From the NCBI RefSeq assembly GCF_002973525.1, contig NZ_PVEN01000001.1, positions 248,001-312,000 on the forward strand: 64,000 nucleotides of DNA, in the 5' to 3' direction. This document shows positions 35,502-44,607 of this stretch, piece after piece. A model generated the notes under the pieces. That model ran no database searches, was not told the origin of the DNA, and was given only the letters and a program-made list of their open reading frames with translations. This stretch comes from Paraburkholderia sp. BL21I4N1. GTDB taxonomy: Bacteria; Pseudomonadota; Gammaproteobacteria; Burkholderiales; Burkholderiaceae. The position numbers and the translations under genes are program-made. Numbering within the stretch: position 1 is the first letter of the stretch; each line of letters starts with the position of its first letter.

Positions 35502-36461
35502 ATGGCAAAGGCATTCGCATCCCAGGCCGATCTGGAAGTCAAGAAAGTCACGTGGACGAAGTTGTCCGAGAACGCCTACGCGTACACCGCTGAAGGCGAT
35601 CCGAACTCGGGCGTGATCATCGGCGACGACGGCGTGCTGATCGTCGACACCACCGCCACGCCGGCCATGGCGCAAGACCTCATCGCGAAGATTCGCAGCG
35701 TGACCGATAAACCGATCAAATATGTCGTGCTGTCGCATTACCACGCGGTGCGCGTGCTGGGCGCGTCGGCGTATTTCGCAGAAGGCGCGCAACAGGTGAT
35801 CGCGAGCCGCGGTACGTACGAGATGATCGTCGAGCGCGGCGAAGCGGACATGAAGTCGGAAATCGAACGCTTCCCGCGTCTGTTTGCCGGCGTCGAAACG
35901 GTGCCGGGCCTGACGTGGCCGACGCTGGTGTTCGAGAAGGAAATGACGCTGTTCCTCGGCAAGCTTGAAGTGCGTATCGCGCATCTCGGCGCCGGTCACA
36001 CGAAGGGCGACACGGTCGTGTGGCTGCCGTCGCAAAAGGTGCTGTTCTCCGGCGATCTGGTCGAGTACGACGCGGCGTGTTATTGCGGCGACGCCCAACT
36101 CGAACAATGGCCGGCCACGCTCGAAGCGCTGCGCGCGTTGCAGGCCGACAAGCTCGTGCCGGGCCGCGGCCCTGCGCTGACCACGCCGGAAGATGTCAAC
36201 AAGGGTCTCGACTACACGAAAGATTTCGTCACCACGCTGCTGCAGCAAGGCCGCGAAGCCGTCGAACAGAAACTCGATCTGAAGGCCGCGATGGCGCACA
36301 CGCGCAAGGCCATGGACCCGAAGTTCGGCCACGTGTTCATCTACGAGCATTGCCTGCCGTTCGACGTGTCGCGCGCATTCGACGAAGCGAGCGGCATCAC
36401 GCATCCGCGCATCTGGACCGCGCAACGCGACAAGGACATGTGGGACGCGCTGCAAGCCTGA
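35502..36461 (+). CDS. MBL-fold hydrolase-like protein lacking part of the zinc site
   Basis: From ATG 35502 (GGGAGACAA upstream) the product is 319 aa. The metallo-beta-lactamase fold is evident: NSGVIIGDDGVLIVDTTATP, VVLSHYHAVRVLGASAYF, HLGAGHTKGDTVVWLP, VLFSGDLVEYDA. The usual HxHxDH motif, however, reads HYHAVR, and the final PGHG-type His reads PGRG. The Zn1 ligands (His, His, GHT His) remain while the second-site Asp/His pair and last His are gone. The gene is first in an operon with a flavin hydroxylase and an MFS importer, so a role in hydrolysing a ring-cleavage or ester intermediate is possible, but catalysis may differ. Confidence 0.85.
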   Translation: MAKAFASQADLEVKKVTWTKLSENAYAYTAEGDPNSGVIIGDDGVLIVDTTATPAMAQDLIAKIRSVTDKPIKYVVLSHYHAVRVLGASAYFAEGAQQVIASRGTYEMIVERGEADMKSEIERFPRLFAGVETVPGLTWPTLVFEKEMTLFLGKLEVRIAHLGAGHTKGDTVVWLPSQKVLFSGDLVEYDAACYCGDAQLEQWPATLEALRALQADKLVPGRGPALTTPEDVNKGLDYTKDFVTTLLQQGREAVEQKLDLKAAMAHTRKAMDPKFGHVFIYEHCLPFDVSRAFDEASGITHPRIWTAQRDKDMWDALQA

Positions 36462-36510
36462 TCCCCAACGCGCTATAGCGACGCCGAGAAGAGCAGGACG
36501 GAGACACAAG

Positions 36511-38250
36511 ATGAGCATCAACTACCAGACGCTGTCGTTCGACTACCAGCCGTGCCGCGAGCAAAGCGCACAAAGCGGCGCGGAGCAGGCGGCCTATCCG
36601 GTGATCGTGGTCGGGGCGGGCCCAGTGGGTCTGGCCACCGCGATCGATATCGCGCAGCAGGGCGTGCCGGTCGTGCTGGTCGACGACGATTGTTCGTTGT
36701 CCACCGGCTCGCGGGCCATCTGCTTTTCGAAGCGCTCGCTCGATATTTTCGACCGCCTGGGTTGCGGCCAACGGATGGTGGAGAAAGGCATCAGCTGGAA
36801 CGTCGGCAAGGTGTTTCTGAAAGACGAACTGGTGTACACGTTCAACCTGCAGCCGGAAGCGGGTCATAACCGGCCCGCGTTTATCAATCTGCAACAGTAT
36901 TACGTCGAGGGTTTTCTGCTCGAACGTGCGCAGCAATTGCCGAATCTCGAGATCCGCTGGAAAAGCAAAGTGGTCGGCGTGCAGCAGAATGGCGCGCCGG
37001 GTTCGCACGACGCCAGCGTGACGTTGACGATCGAGACGCCGCAAGGACGATACCCGTTGCGCGGCCGCTATGTCGTCGCGGCCGACGGCTCGCGCAGCCC
37101 CATGCGCAATCTGATGGGACTCGACAGCAAGGGCGTCACGTTCAAGGACCGTTTCCTGATCGCCGACGTCAAGATGGAAGCGGACTTTCCGACCGAGCGC
37201 TGGTTCTGGTTCGATCCGCCGTTTCATCCGAATCAGTCGGTGTTGCTGCATCGTCAGCCGGACAACGTGTGGCGGATCGATTTCCAGTTGGGCTGGGACG
37301 CCGATCCGGTGCTTGAAAAGACCCCGGAACGTGTGATTCCGCGCGTGCGCGCGTTGCTTGGCGCGGACGCCAGGTTCGAACTGGAATGGGTGAGCGTCTA
37401 CACGTTTTCGTGTTTGCGCATGGAGCGCTTCCGGCACGGCAACGTGCTGTTCGCGGGCGATTCCGCGCACGGCGTGTCGCCGTTCGGCGCACGCGGCGCG
37501 AATAGCGGCGTGCAGGACGCGGAGAATCTCGCGTGGAAGCTGGCGATGGTACTCGAAGGCAAGGCGTCCGACGCGCTGCTCGACACGTACGCGAGCGAAC
37601 GCGAATTCGCCGCCGATGAAAACATCCGCAACTCCACCCGTTCCACCGATTTCATCACGCCGAAAAGTCCCGTGAGCCGCGTGTTCCGCGATGCGGTGCT
37701 GAAGCTCTCGCGGCAACATCCGTTCGCGCGGCAATTGACGAATAGCGGGCGCCTGTCGGTGCCGGCGGTGCTGCGCGATTCGCCGCTGAATACCGCGGAC
37801 GGAGATTGCTTCGAAGGGACGATGGCGCCGGGTGCGTCGTGCGTGGACGCGCCGGTTCTGGTGGCCGCGCAACCGGCCTGGCTGTTGCAGCAACTCGGTC
37901 AGCAGTTCACCGGTGTGCTGTTCTGCGGCGAGCAAGGTGTCGATCAGGCGACGCGCGCCGCGTTGGATGCGCTGAGTGTCGGGCCGATTCCGTTGAAGCT
38001 TGTCGTGGTGACGCGTGGCGAACTTCAGGCGGCTGTTGTGGCATCCGCATCGATTTCTGTTTCGCATTCGACCAGTACGAAAGTCGCACACGACGCGGAA
38101 GGTCATGCGAACGCACGCTACGACGCCAAACCCGGCACGTTCTATCTGATCCGGCCGGACCAGCATGTGTGTGCGCGCTGGCGGCAGCTCGATGTGGATG
38201 CGGTCACGCAGGCGTTGAAACGCGCTTTGTGTGTTGAAGCGATGGCCTGA
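36511..38250 (+). CDS. FAD-dependent aromatic hydroxylase (MhpA-like group A flavoprotein monooxygenase)
   Basis: The 579-aa protein has the three group A signatures: VIVVGAGPVGLATAIDIAQQ (FAD dinucleotide fold), YVVAADGSRSPMRNLMG (DG motif) and VLFAGDSAHGVSPFGARGAN (GD motif). A C-terminal thioredoxin-like domain (about 440-579) is present, as in phenol/3-(3-hydroxyphenyl)propionate hydroxylases. It uses NAD(P)H and O2 to hydroxylate an aromatic ring. The ring-cleavage gene is not in the window. The operon context (IclR control, MFS importer of the ACS family, DUF2783) suggests uptake and hydroxylation of an aromatic acid. GGACGGAG lies upstream of the ATG. Confidence 0.88.
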   Translation: MSINYQTLSFDYQPCREQSAQSGAEQAAYPVIVVGAGPVGLATAIDIAQQGVPVVLVDDDCSLSTGSRAICFSKRSLDIFDRLGCGQRMVEKGISWNVGKVFLKDELVYTFNLQPEAGHNRPAFINLQQYYVEGFLLERAQQLPNLEIRWKSKVVGVQQNGAPGSHDASVTLTIETPQGRYPLRGRYVVAADGSRSPMRNLMGLDSKGVTFKDRFLIADVKMEADFPTERWFWFDPPFHPNQSVLLHRQPDNVWRIDFQLGWDADPVLEKTPERVIPRVRALLGADARFELEWVSVYTFSCLRMERFRHGNVLFAGDSAHGVSPFGARGANSGVQDAENLAWKLAMVLEGKASDALLDTYASEREFAADENIRNSTRSTDFITPKSPVSRVFRDAVLKLSRQHPFARQLTNSGRLSVPAVLRDSPLNTADGDCFEGTMAPGASCVDAPVLVAAQPAWLLQQLGQQFTGVLFCGEQGVDQATRAALDALSVGPIPLKLVVVTRGELQAAVVASASISVSHSTSTKVAHDAEGHANARYDAKPGTFYLIRPDQHVCARWRQLDVDAVTQALKRALCVEAMA

Positions 38251-38335
38251 AACCCGGGCCCAAGACCCCGAACCCGGGCACGCGAAGCACTTGCGACAAC
38301 CACAACGCATCGGCGAAAAATAGCAGGAGACAGAC

Positions 38336-38572
38336 ATGACACTGAACACGCAACCGAACCTCACGCGCCCCGACGATTTCTACGAAGCGCTGATCGACAT
38401 GCATCGCGATCTCGACGAGGCGCAGAGCCAGTCGGCGAATGCGCAACTGATTCTGCTGCTCGCCAACCATATCGGCGATCACGCGACGCTGCTCGAAGCG
38501 ATGCAGCATGCACGCGACGGGGTAATCGACATGTCAGCGCGCGACGCGCAGGCGCATTCACTCGCGGCTTAA
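38336..38572 (+). CDS. DUF2783 small protein
   Basis: The 78-aa acidic, helical, soluble protein (DDFYEALIDMHRDLDEAQSQ; LLLANHIGDHATLLEAMQHA) matches DUF2783, small proteins that repeatedly follow FAD-dependent aromatic hydroxylase genes. CAGGAGACAGAC precedes the ATG. The gene is 85 bases after the hydroxylase. A role as an accessory or regulatory subunit of the flavoprotein is a guess from that association. Confidence 0.82.
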   Translation: MTLNTQPNLTRPDDFYEALIDMHRDLDEAQSQSANAQLILLLANHIGDHATLLEAMQHARDGVIDMSARDAQAHSLAA

Positions 38573-38692
38573 GCCCACAGCGGCAACGCGGCCTCACAAC
38601 GCCGCCTGCCGTCCCCTTAGATAACGACAACGCGGCGCATCAAGACGCCGGACCCGGCGGGTCCGTTGGACCCTCACGTTTGGAGATAATCG

Positions 38693-40021
38693 ATGAGCCA
38701 ATCCCTTGCCCCCGCGCTCGAGCCGGGCGCCTCCGCTGCCGCGCACGACGACCTGCTCTATCGCAAGGTCTCGCTGCGGATCATTCCTTTTCTGTTTCTC
38801 TGTTACGTGGTGTCGTTTCTCGACCGCATCAATATCGGCTTCGCGCAATTGCAGATGAAGCACGATCTCGGTTTCAGCGATGCCATGTATGGTCTCGGCG
38901 CGGCGGTTTTCTACGTCGGCTATGTGATCTGCGAAGTGCCCAGCAATATGCTTCTCGCGCGCTTCGGCGCGCGCCGCACGTTCACGCGGATCATGCTGCT
39001 GTGGGGTATTGCGTCGGTCGGCATGATGCTGGTGTCGAAGCCGTCGCACTTCTATCTGCTGCGCTTCATGCTCGGCGTGTTCGAAGCGGGGTTCTTTCCC
39101 GGCATCGTGTTGTATCTGACGTATTGGTATCCGGCGCGGCGGCGTGCGGCCGTGTTGTCGATTTTCTTCGCAGGTGTCGCGGTGGCGGGTGTGCTCGGCG
39201 GACTCGTCTCCGGCTGGATCATGCGCGACATGGGCGGCGTGCTGGGCCTGTTCGGCTGGCAGTGGATGTTCGTGATCGAAGGTGTGCCCGCGATCGTGCT
39301 CGGCCTGCTCGCCGCGTTCTATCTGGTGGACGGTCCGCAGCACGCCAGTTGGCTGAGCGCCGACGAAAAAGCGCAACTGATCGCACAACGCGACGAAGGC
39401 CGTCGCGCTTCGTCGGACGCGCATTCGTCGCGTTCGTTTCTGCACGCGTTGCGCAATCCGCGAGTCTATCTGTTCGCGTTCATCTACTTCTCGCTGACGT
39501 GCGCCTCGTTGACGCTGAACTTCTGGATGCCGTTGATGATCCGCGACTTTGGCGTGCATGACGTGCTGGCAATCAGCCTCTACACCGTGATTCCAAATGC
39601 TATCGGCGCGGTCGGATTGATTCTGATTGCGCGTCATTCGGATCGGCGTGGCGAACGCCGCCGGCATTTTGCCTTCTGCACGATTGGCGGCGGCGTTGCA
39701 CTGTCGCTGCTGACGCTCCATCTGAACAGCTTTCCTGCCATGCTCGCAATTCTTTCGCTGGCCGCCGTGCTGATCTTCGCGGCTTTGCCGATTTTCTGGA
39801 CGGTGCCGTCTGGTTATCTGTCCGGCACGGCCGCGGCGGCGGGGATCGCATTGATTAGCAGCATCGGCATTACGAGTGGCATTGTGAGTCCGTGGGTGAT
39901 CGGGCTGATCAAGACGCACACCGGCAGCATGGATAACGCGCTGTATCTGCTGAGCGTGTTGCTGCTGGTCAGCGGCGTGGCGTTGCTGCTCGGTGTGCCG
40001 AAGGACATGAAACGCATCTGA
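38693..40021 (+). CDS. MFS transporter of the anion:cation symporter (ACS) type
   Basis: The 442-aa protein has 12 membrane segments. Diagnostic features are LFLCYVVSFLDRINIGFAQL (first helix with the DR motif of ACS/phthalate-permease proteins) and YLTYWYPARRRAAVLSIFFA after helix 4. Such carriers import aromatic or sugar acids with protons, which fits its place as last gene of the operon. GGAGATAATCG precedes the ATG. Confidence 0.92.
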   Translation: MSQSLAPALEPGASAAAHDDLLYRKVSLRIIPFLFLCYVVSFLDRINIGFAQLQMKHDLGFSDAMYGLGAAVFYVGYVICEVPSNMLLARFGARRTFTRIMLLWGIASVGMMLVSKPSHFYLLRFMLGVFEAGFFPGIVLYLTYWYPARRRAAVLSIFFAGVAVAGVLGGLVSGWIMRDMGGVLGLFGWQWMFVIEGVPAIVLGLLAAFYLVDGPQHASWLSADEKAQLIAQRDEGRRASSDAHSSRSFLHALRNPRVYLFAFIYFSLTCASLTLNFWMPLMIRDFGVHDVLAISLYTVIPNAIGAVGLILIARHSDRRGERRRHFAFCTIGGGVALSLLTLHLNSFPAMLAILSLAAVLIFAALPIFWTVPSGYLSGTAAAAGIALISSIGITSGIVSPWVIGLIKTHTGSMDNALYLLSVLLLVSGVALLLGVPKDMKRI

Positions 40022-40116
40022 AGAACGAGGCGGAGTCGGGCGTGATATCGGGTAGAGTCGCGAATGTTCTTTTCGTGTTCCTTTCCTACCGCAGCCAGAT
40101 TGCCTGACTCATTGCG

Positions 40117-40818
40117 ATGCATTCCATCGACCCTGTCCTTTTACCGCACGACGGTCCGTCCGATATCTCGTTGTGGCGGATCGATTTCCCTTTCGACGCG
40201 TCGCTGAACGACGCGTCCGCGTTCGCTTCCCTCAGCGACGAAGAGCGAGCCCGTGCCCGCAGATTTCTCCATCACGAGGACACGATACGTTTCGCCAGCG
40301 TGCGCGCCGTGCTGCGTGAGTTGCTCGCGCGGTGTCTTGGCATGGCCGCTCACACCGTGCGTTTCGTCCAGGACGAAAAAGGCCGTCCGCATCTGGCGGA
40401 TTCGTCCCGGTTCGATTTCAACGTATCGCATGCCGGCGCGCATGGATTGATCGCGATGTCGCCGGTTCGGCGCGTCGGCGTCGATATCGAACAGCACCGC
40501 GATGGCTTCGATTGGCGTTCGATTGCGGCGTTGACGCTCGAGCCGACCGAAGTAGCATGGCTCGAACGCCGCGATGTTACGCAGCAGAGCGCCGCGTTTT
40601 ACGACGCCTGGGTGGCGAAGGAAGCGTTCGTCAAGACGACGGGCGCAGGCATCTCGCGTGGTTTGCGGCATCTGACGGTGCTGCCGCGCGAAGGGAGCCG
40701 GGTGACGTTGCGCAATCTGATTCCGGACGATATGCGCGCAATCGCCGCACAGTGGATCGCGGCGCCCGACGGTTACTCAGCGTGCGTGGCGTGGTCGACC
40801 GCAACCTTCATGCGATAG
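40117..40818 (+). CDS. Sfp/Gsp-type 4'-phosphopantetheinyl transferase
   Basis: The 233-aa protein transfers phosphopantetheine from CoA to carrier proteins of NRPS, PKS or fatty-acid systems. Motifs are in order: LSDEERARARRFLHHEDTIR, RFDFNVSHAGAHGLIAMS, RRVGVDIEQHR (Mg-binding Asp and Glu) and FYDAWVAKEAFVKTTGAGIS (WxxKEA). All catalytic residues are present. It is convergent, with only 11 bases between, with a second, degenerate protein of the same fold (40830-41648). No NRPS or PKS gene lies in this window. Confidence 0.92.
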   Translation: MHSIDPVLLPHDGPSDISLWRIDFPFDASLNDASAFASLSDEERARARRFLHHEDTIRFASVRAVLRELLARCLGMAAHTVRFVQDEKGRPHLADSSRFDFNVSHAGAHGLIAMSPVRRVGVDIEQHRDGFDWRSIAALTLEPTEVAWLERRDVTQQSAAFYDAWVAKEAFVKTTGAGISRGLRHLTVLPREGSRVTLRNLIPDDMRAIAAQWIAAPDGYSACVAWSTATFMR

Positions 40819-40829
40819 ACGTCAGCGGG

Positions 40830-41648
40830 TTAAGTGTTGCTTTCGCCGATCGCCAAAGACTTCGGCCAACCGAACGTATGCACTTGTGTAACCGGCTGCG
40901 CAAGCGCCACCGCCGCGCGAATCTTGCCGCCCATCGGCAGATCGAACACATGCCAGTGACCATGCTCCGCGAGGTCGAATGCGCAACTCGCGGTGTTGCT
41001 CAACAGCAGATCCACGTCGATATCCACCGGCGCGTAACGCAGCGCATTACAGAGGCTGCCATAACGTGCACGCCGGCGCGCGCCTTCCGGCGTCTCGTCG
41101 GCACGTGCGCCGGGTGACGGCACGACGACGCTCAGACCCAGCGACGCCGACGCAACGCCGACCACGATCCAGATACCGCCATAAGCGATGTCGATGGTGA
41201 TGCCGCGGCCATCGTGAGGATGGCGCGCGCGCAGTTTCTCGTGGCCGTCGTCTTGCAGATCGACATCGCGTGGCGCGCAGTCGAATAGATTCGCGACGAT
41301 CCAGCGCACCACCACGCGCGCACTGACAAAGCGCTTGCGCAACGCGGCGTTCGGATGCAACCGCGCGCGTTCGCGTTCGCTCTTCGACAGCCAGCCGTCG
41401 CCCTCCTGCACCGGCACCGGCAACCATTCACAGCGAAAGCGCCACAGATGCAACTCGCCCGCGCGCGGCGCGGTGACGCCACGCGGATAGTGGCGCGTCA
41501 GTGAGTGAGACGAGAAAACGGGCGGCGTGGCGGTGACGATGGCGTGCGCGATCCGGGCGGCGTTCGCCGCGCGTTCGGTTGCACGCACGTCGCCGCTGTC
41601 GCGCACGCGGGAGGACGTCCGGGCAGCCAGGTCCAATTCCAGTGACAT
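40830..41648 (-). CDS. Degenerate phosphopantetheinyl transferase-like protein
   Basis: From ATG 41648 the product is about 272 aa. Its N-terminal half follows the PPTase pattern (GELHLWRFRCEWLPVP; LSKSERERARLHPNAALRKR; FVSARVVVRWIVANLFDCAP). The later region ITIDIAYGGIWIVVGVASAS then aligns with the usual FNVSH...AGVDIE segment but reads GLSVVV in place of GVDIE, and no WxxKEA motif follows. The Mg ligands and catalytic Glu/Lys are therefore missing, so PPTase activity is unlikely. It lies 11 bases after an unknown gene with which it shares an operon. Confidence 0.7.
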   Translation of the reverse strand: MSLELDLAARTSSRVRDSGDVRATERAANAARIAHAIVTATPPVFSSHSLTRHYPRGVTAPRAGELHLWRFRCEWLPVPVQEGDGWLSKSERERARLHPNAALRKRFVSARVVVRWIVANLFDCAPRDVDLQDDGHEKLRARHPHDGRGITIDIAYGGIWIVVGVASASLGLSVVVPSPGARADETPEGARRRARYGSLCNALRYAPVDIDVDLLLSNTASCAFDLAEHGHWHVFDLPMGGKIRAAVALAQPVTQVHTFGWPKSLAIGESNT

Positions 41649-41659
41649 GGGCTGCGTCC

Positions 41660-42139
41660 TCAATGCATGTACGTCACGCGACGCGCTTGCACGTCGAGTT
41701 CCATACCGGCGTCGAGCAAGTCGATCGCAAACCAGCGGATCAGCTTCAGCACGCCGCTGACCGCAGGCGAGGGCAGCCATTCGCTCAACATGCGCAACGC
41801 GGCGCCGCTATGCGTTTTTTGCAGCAGCGCGATGGTCTGCAAAATGACCGCTTCGTCCTTGCCGAGATCGCTGGCGCAACGGCAGCGCATGTCGAGCGGA
41901 CGGTATGACACGTGCATCAGCGAACGCATCAGCAAATCGAAATGTTCTATACCGTCCTGTCGCAAGCCGACACCGCTCAAAATGTCGCGCCATTGGACGC
42001 CGCCGCGCGCCGATTCGCAGGCGGGACGCAGCCAGGTGCGAACGGCGCTGAGGACGGTGCGCTCGGGCGCATCGGTGGTATCGGTCGGATGGTCGTCGAT
42101 CAGTTCGGGACGGCTGCTGTAGTGAGAGCGGAAGTTCAT
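41660..42139 (-). CDS. Unknown protein encoded with the PPTase-like gene
   Basis: From ATG 42139 (CAGGAG seven bases upstream) the product is 159 aa, soluble and mostly helical, with a Cys-Arg-Cys near the middle (RPLDMRCRCASDLGKDEAVI) and the C-terminal LKLIRWFAIDLLDAGMELDV. I do not recognise a family. It is cotranscribed with the degenerate PPTase-like gene, so the two may be partners. Confidence 0.7.
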   Translation of the reverse strand: MNFRSHYSSRPELIDDHPTDTTDAPERTVLSAVRTWLRPACESARGGVQWRDILSGVGLRQDGIEHFDLLMRSLMHVSYRPLDMRCRCASDLGKDEAVILQTIALLQKTHSGAALRMLSEWLPSPAVSGVLKLIRWFAIDLLDAGMELDVQARRVTYMH

Positions 42140-42266
42140 CGAGGCTCCTGAATGGACACAGTCCATGAGTCGCGCCGGCCTGATTGAGTAGCTGCCGCGT
42201 CGCAGGCCAGCGCTTGTCGCTTGCGACGCAAGGGCGATGACGCAACGCGTGCGTCAATGACTTGCA

Positions 42267-42926
42267 TTAGGTTCGGGCTGGTTGCGATGGCAACCATTCG
42301 CGCACGTGCGCACTGTGCGACGGCCGCACCGGTGCCTGACCGGGGTTTTTCGCGGTGCCCACGAAGAGAAAGCCGAGCAGACGCTCGTTCGATGCGAAGC
42401 CCAGCGCGTCGTGCAGACGCGTTTCATAGCTGTCCGGCCCGGTAGCCCAGAAACCGCCGTAGCCGAGCGCGTGAATCGCGTTGAGCAGGTTCATCGTCGC
42501 TGCGCCGGCGGCCAGCAGTTGCTCGATTTCGGGCACCTTCGGATGCGCCGCGACGGCCGCGCCGAGTGCGATCACGAGCGGCGCCGCGAACGCCTTTTGC
42601 CGCCGATGCGCGTGCGCGGAGCGCGGTTCCTCGGGGGCACGCGCGCTGGCCAGATCGACCAGCAGGTCGCCGAGCGCGCCGCGCGCTTCGCCGCGAATCA
42701 TGACGAAGCGCCACGGCCGCAGATTGCCGTGATCGGGCGCGCGCATCGCGGCGTCGAAGATCAGATCGAGTTCGGCGTCGGCAGGGCCGGGCTCGGTGAG
42801 CGGCCAGTGCGATTGGCGCGACAGCAGCACCTCGAGCGCTGCCGATGCATAAGGTTGGGCGGTGGCACCAGGTTTCGCGGTCGTGGAAGGTGCGGGTTCG
42901 AGGCGGCTGATGTCTAGCGTGGTCAT
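42267..42926 (-). CDS. Nitroreductase-family flavoprotein
   Basis: The 219-aa protein has the nitroreductase fold: LEVLLSRQSHWPLTEPGPAD, IFDAAMRAPDHGNLRPWRFV (FMN phosphate-binding), AGAATMNLLNAIHALGYGGF and ALGFASNERLLGFLFVGTAK. It is closest in style to the small YdjA-type proteins that use FMN. A Fur-box-like dyad lies 52 bases before the start, implying iron control, so it may act in iron or siderophore metabolism, for example as a ferric reductase. The gene lies 127 bases from the operon it precedes. Confidence 0.87.
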   Translation of the reverse strand: MTTLDISRLEPAPSTTAKPGATAQPYASAALEVLLSRQSHWPLTEPGPADAELDLIFDAAMRAPDHGNLRPWRFVMIRGEARGALGDLLVDLASARAPEEPRSAHAHRRQKAFAAPLVIALGAAVAAHPKVPEIEQLLAAGAATMNLLNAIHALGYGGFWATGPDSYETRLHDALGFASNERLLGFLFVGTAKNPGQAPVRPSHSAHVREWLPSQPART

Positions 42927-42977
42927 GATGGGTATTCGACTGAAGGTATGGGCTGAATAATGGGCTAATTATCTCGT

Positions 42978-42998
42978 AAATGCAAATCATTCGCATTT
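42978..42998. promoter_or_regulatory. Fur-box-like dyad upstream of the nitroreductase gene
   Basis: A 21-bp palindrome built of AAATGC-AAAT and ATT-CGCATTT halves around a central C matches its own complement at 18 of 21 positions. It contains the AAATCATT core of Fur sites. It sits between the divergent nitroreductase and MFS genes and could serve both. Confidence 0.6.
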
Positions 42999-43210
42999 AG
43001 TTTTGGTGTCAATCCTGATAGTTGTTGGCCTCGGGCTTGTCCCGTAGGCCGCGCGCTGCGGGTCAGAGAGCCGGAGGGCATGGCGTGAGGGTCATAAAAA
43101 GCAACTAACTGTCAGCCCCGCCCGGCGCCCCCGGATATGATGGCGAGGTGCCGGAATCCGCCTTTTCGGCACGACCTGTCTGCAGCATCCCTGCCCACTT
43201 CCGCTAGCCC

Positions 43211-44452
43211 ATGCCGACAAATTCACTCGACGCCGCCGTGCCCGCCACGGACTCCGAAGCGGCGCACCGTCTCCCGACCCTGATGCTGGCCGCCGCGCTT
43301 TCGCTAGGCAGCGCGATCGCATTGGGACTCGCCCGTTTCGCTTACGCGCTGCTCTTGCCGTCGATGAAGCTCGACCTCGGCTGGAGCTTCGCGCAGGCCG
43401 GCGCGATGAACACCGCCAATGCGTTGGGCTATCTGCTCGGCGCACTAGCGTTCCCGCCGCTTGCGCGCCGCTGGTCGTCGGGCGTTTTGTTCGGCGTCGG
43501 CTGCGCGGCCACGACGCTGCTCATGGGCGTCAGTGGTCTGCTCGCGGGCACCCATTCGCTGCTCGCGTTGCGAGTGATCACCGGCGCGGCCAGCGCGGCG
43601 ATTTTCATTAGCGGCGGCGTGCTGGCGGCGCGCCTGGCGTCGGCGAGACCGCACGACGCCGGGCTCGTACTCGGCCTGTATTACGGCGGCACGGGATGGG
43701 GAATCGTGGCGTCGTCGGTGCTGGTGCCGCTGACGATCGTCAACGCCGCGCACGGCTGGCAGTTCGCGTGGTTCGCGCTGGCCGTCGCGTGCGCGGCGTT
43801 CGCCGCCGTGGCGATCCAGGCGGCGCGCAAGATTGAACGCGTGCATCCCGCCGCGCATCCGGCGACGCGCGTATCCGCTCACGCCGAGGCGCCGCGTTGG
43901 CCGCGTTTCAGCCTGGCCTTGGCGGGTTACGGCCTGTTCGGTGTCGGCTACATCGGCTACATGACGTTCATCGTGGCGCTGCTGCGCAATGCCGGCATGA
44001 GTGCGGTGGTCGTCACCGGCTTCTATCTGCTGCTCGGCGTGGCGACGGTGGTGTCGGCGCGCGTATGGTCCGGCCTGCTCGACCGTATGCGTGGCGGCCA
44101 GGCGCTCGCCGTGCTCAACGCGCTGCTCGCCCTCGCCACATTACTGCCCGCGCTGTTCACGCAGCCGTGGGTGGCCTTTTTGTCCGGCGTGCTGTTCGGC
44201 GCGACCTTCCTGTCGGCCGTCGCGTCGACCACCGCGTTCGTGCGCCACAACCTGCCCGCGAGCGACTGGGCAAAAGGCATCAGCGCTTTCACGATCGTCT
44301 TCGCGTTCGGGCAGATTGTCGGGCCGATGGTAATCGGCTGGGTCTCCGACGGCGCCGGCCTTGCGCGTGGGCTGGTCTATTCCGCGCTGCTGCTCGCGGC
44401 CGGCGCGGTGCTGGCCGCGTGTCAGAAGCCGCTGCGCGCCTCTATCAAATGA
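43211..44452 (+). CDS. YbfB/YjiJ-family MFS transporter
   Basis: The 413-aa protein has 12 membrane segments. LSLGSAIALGLARFAYALLL at the start and AQAGAMNTANALGYLLGALA are diagnostic of the YbfB/YjiJ group, whose substrates are poorly known. The upstream Fur-box-like dyad (42978-42998) and the one overlapping its stop codon (44445-44463) suggest a role in iron or siderophore metabolism, for example export. The ATG has no strong ribosome-binding site. Confidence 0.88.
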   Translation: MPTNSLDAAVPATDSEAAHRLPTLMLAAALSLGSAIALGLARFAYALLLPSMKLDLGWSFAQAGAMNTANALGYLLGALAFPPLARRWSSGVLFGVGCAATTLLMGVSGLLAGTHSLLALRVITGAASAAIFISGGVLAARLASARPHDAGLVLGLYYGGTGWGIVASSVLVPLTIVNAAHGWQFAWFALAVACAAFAAVAIQAARKIERVHPAAHPATRVSAHAEAPRWPRFSLALAGYGLFGVGYIGYMTFIVALLRNAGMSAVVVTGFYLLLGVATVVSARVWSGLLDRMRGGQALAVLNALLALATLLPALFTQPWVAFLSGVLFGATFLSAVASTTAFVRHNLPASDWAKGISAFTIVFAFGQIVGPMVIGWVSDGAGLARGLVYSALLLAAGAVLAACQKPLRASIK

Positions 44453-44463
44453 GAATCATTATC
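44445..44463. promoter_or_regulatory. Fur box upstream of the TauD-family gene
   Basis: TCAAATGAGAATCATTATC matches the 19-bp Fur consensus at 15 positions. It overlaps the stop codon of the MFS gene and lies 145 bases before the dioxygenase ATG. Confidence 0.7.
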
Positions 44464-44607
44464 AGTATCATCGCAAAAATAGATTTACCACCGGGTTGTA
44501 TTCGCCGAGTCATCCGAAAGCGGCATCGAACCCGCTGACGCACGCGTGCGTCGGCCGGTGCGCCGGGCAGCGCGAATCGACTCACTCAATTCTGTCAGGA
44601 GCCACGT

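Noticed and set aside
36397..38364. 655-codon minus-strand frame opposite the flavin hydroxylase
   Set aside because: Antisense shadow; the plus strand carries a complete flavoprotein with all three signatures.
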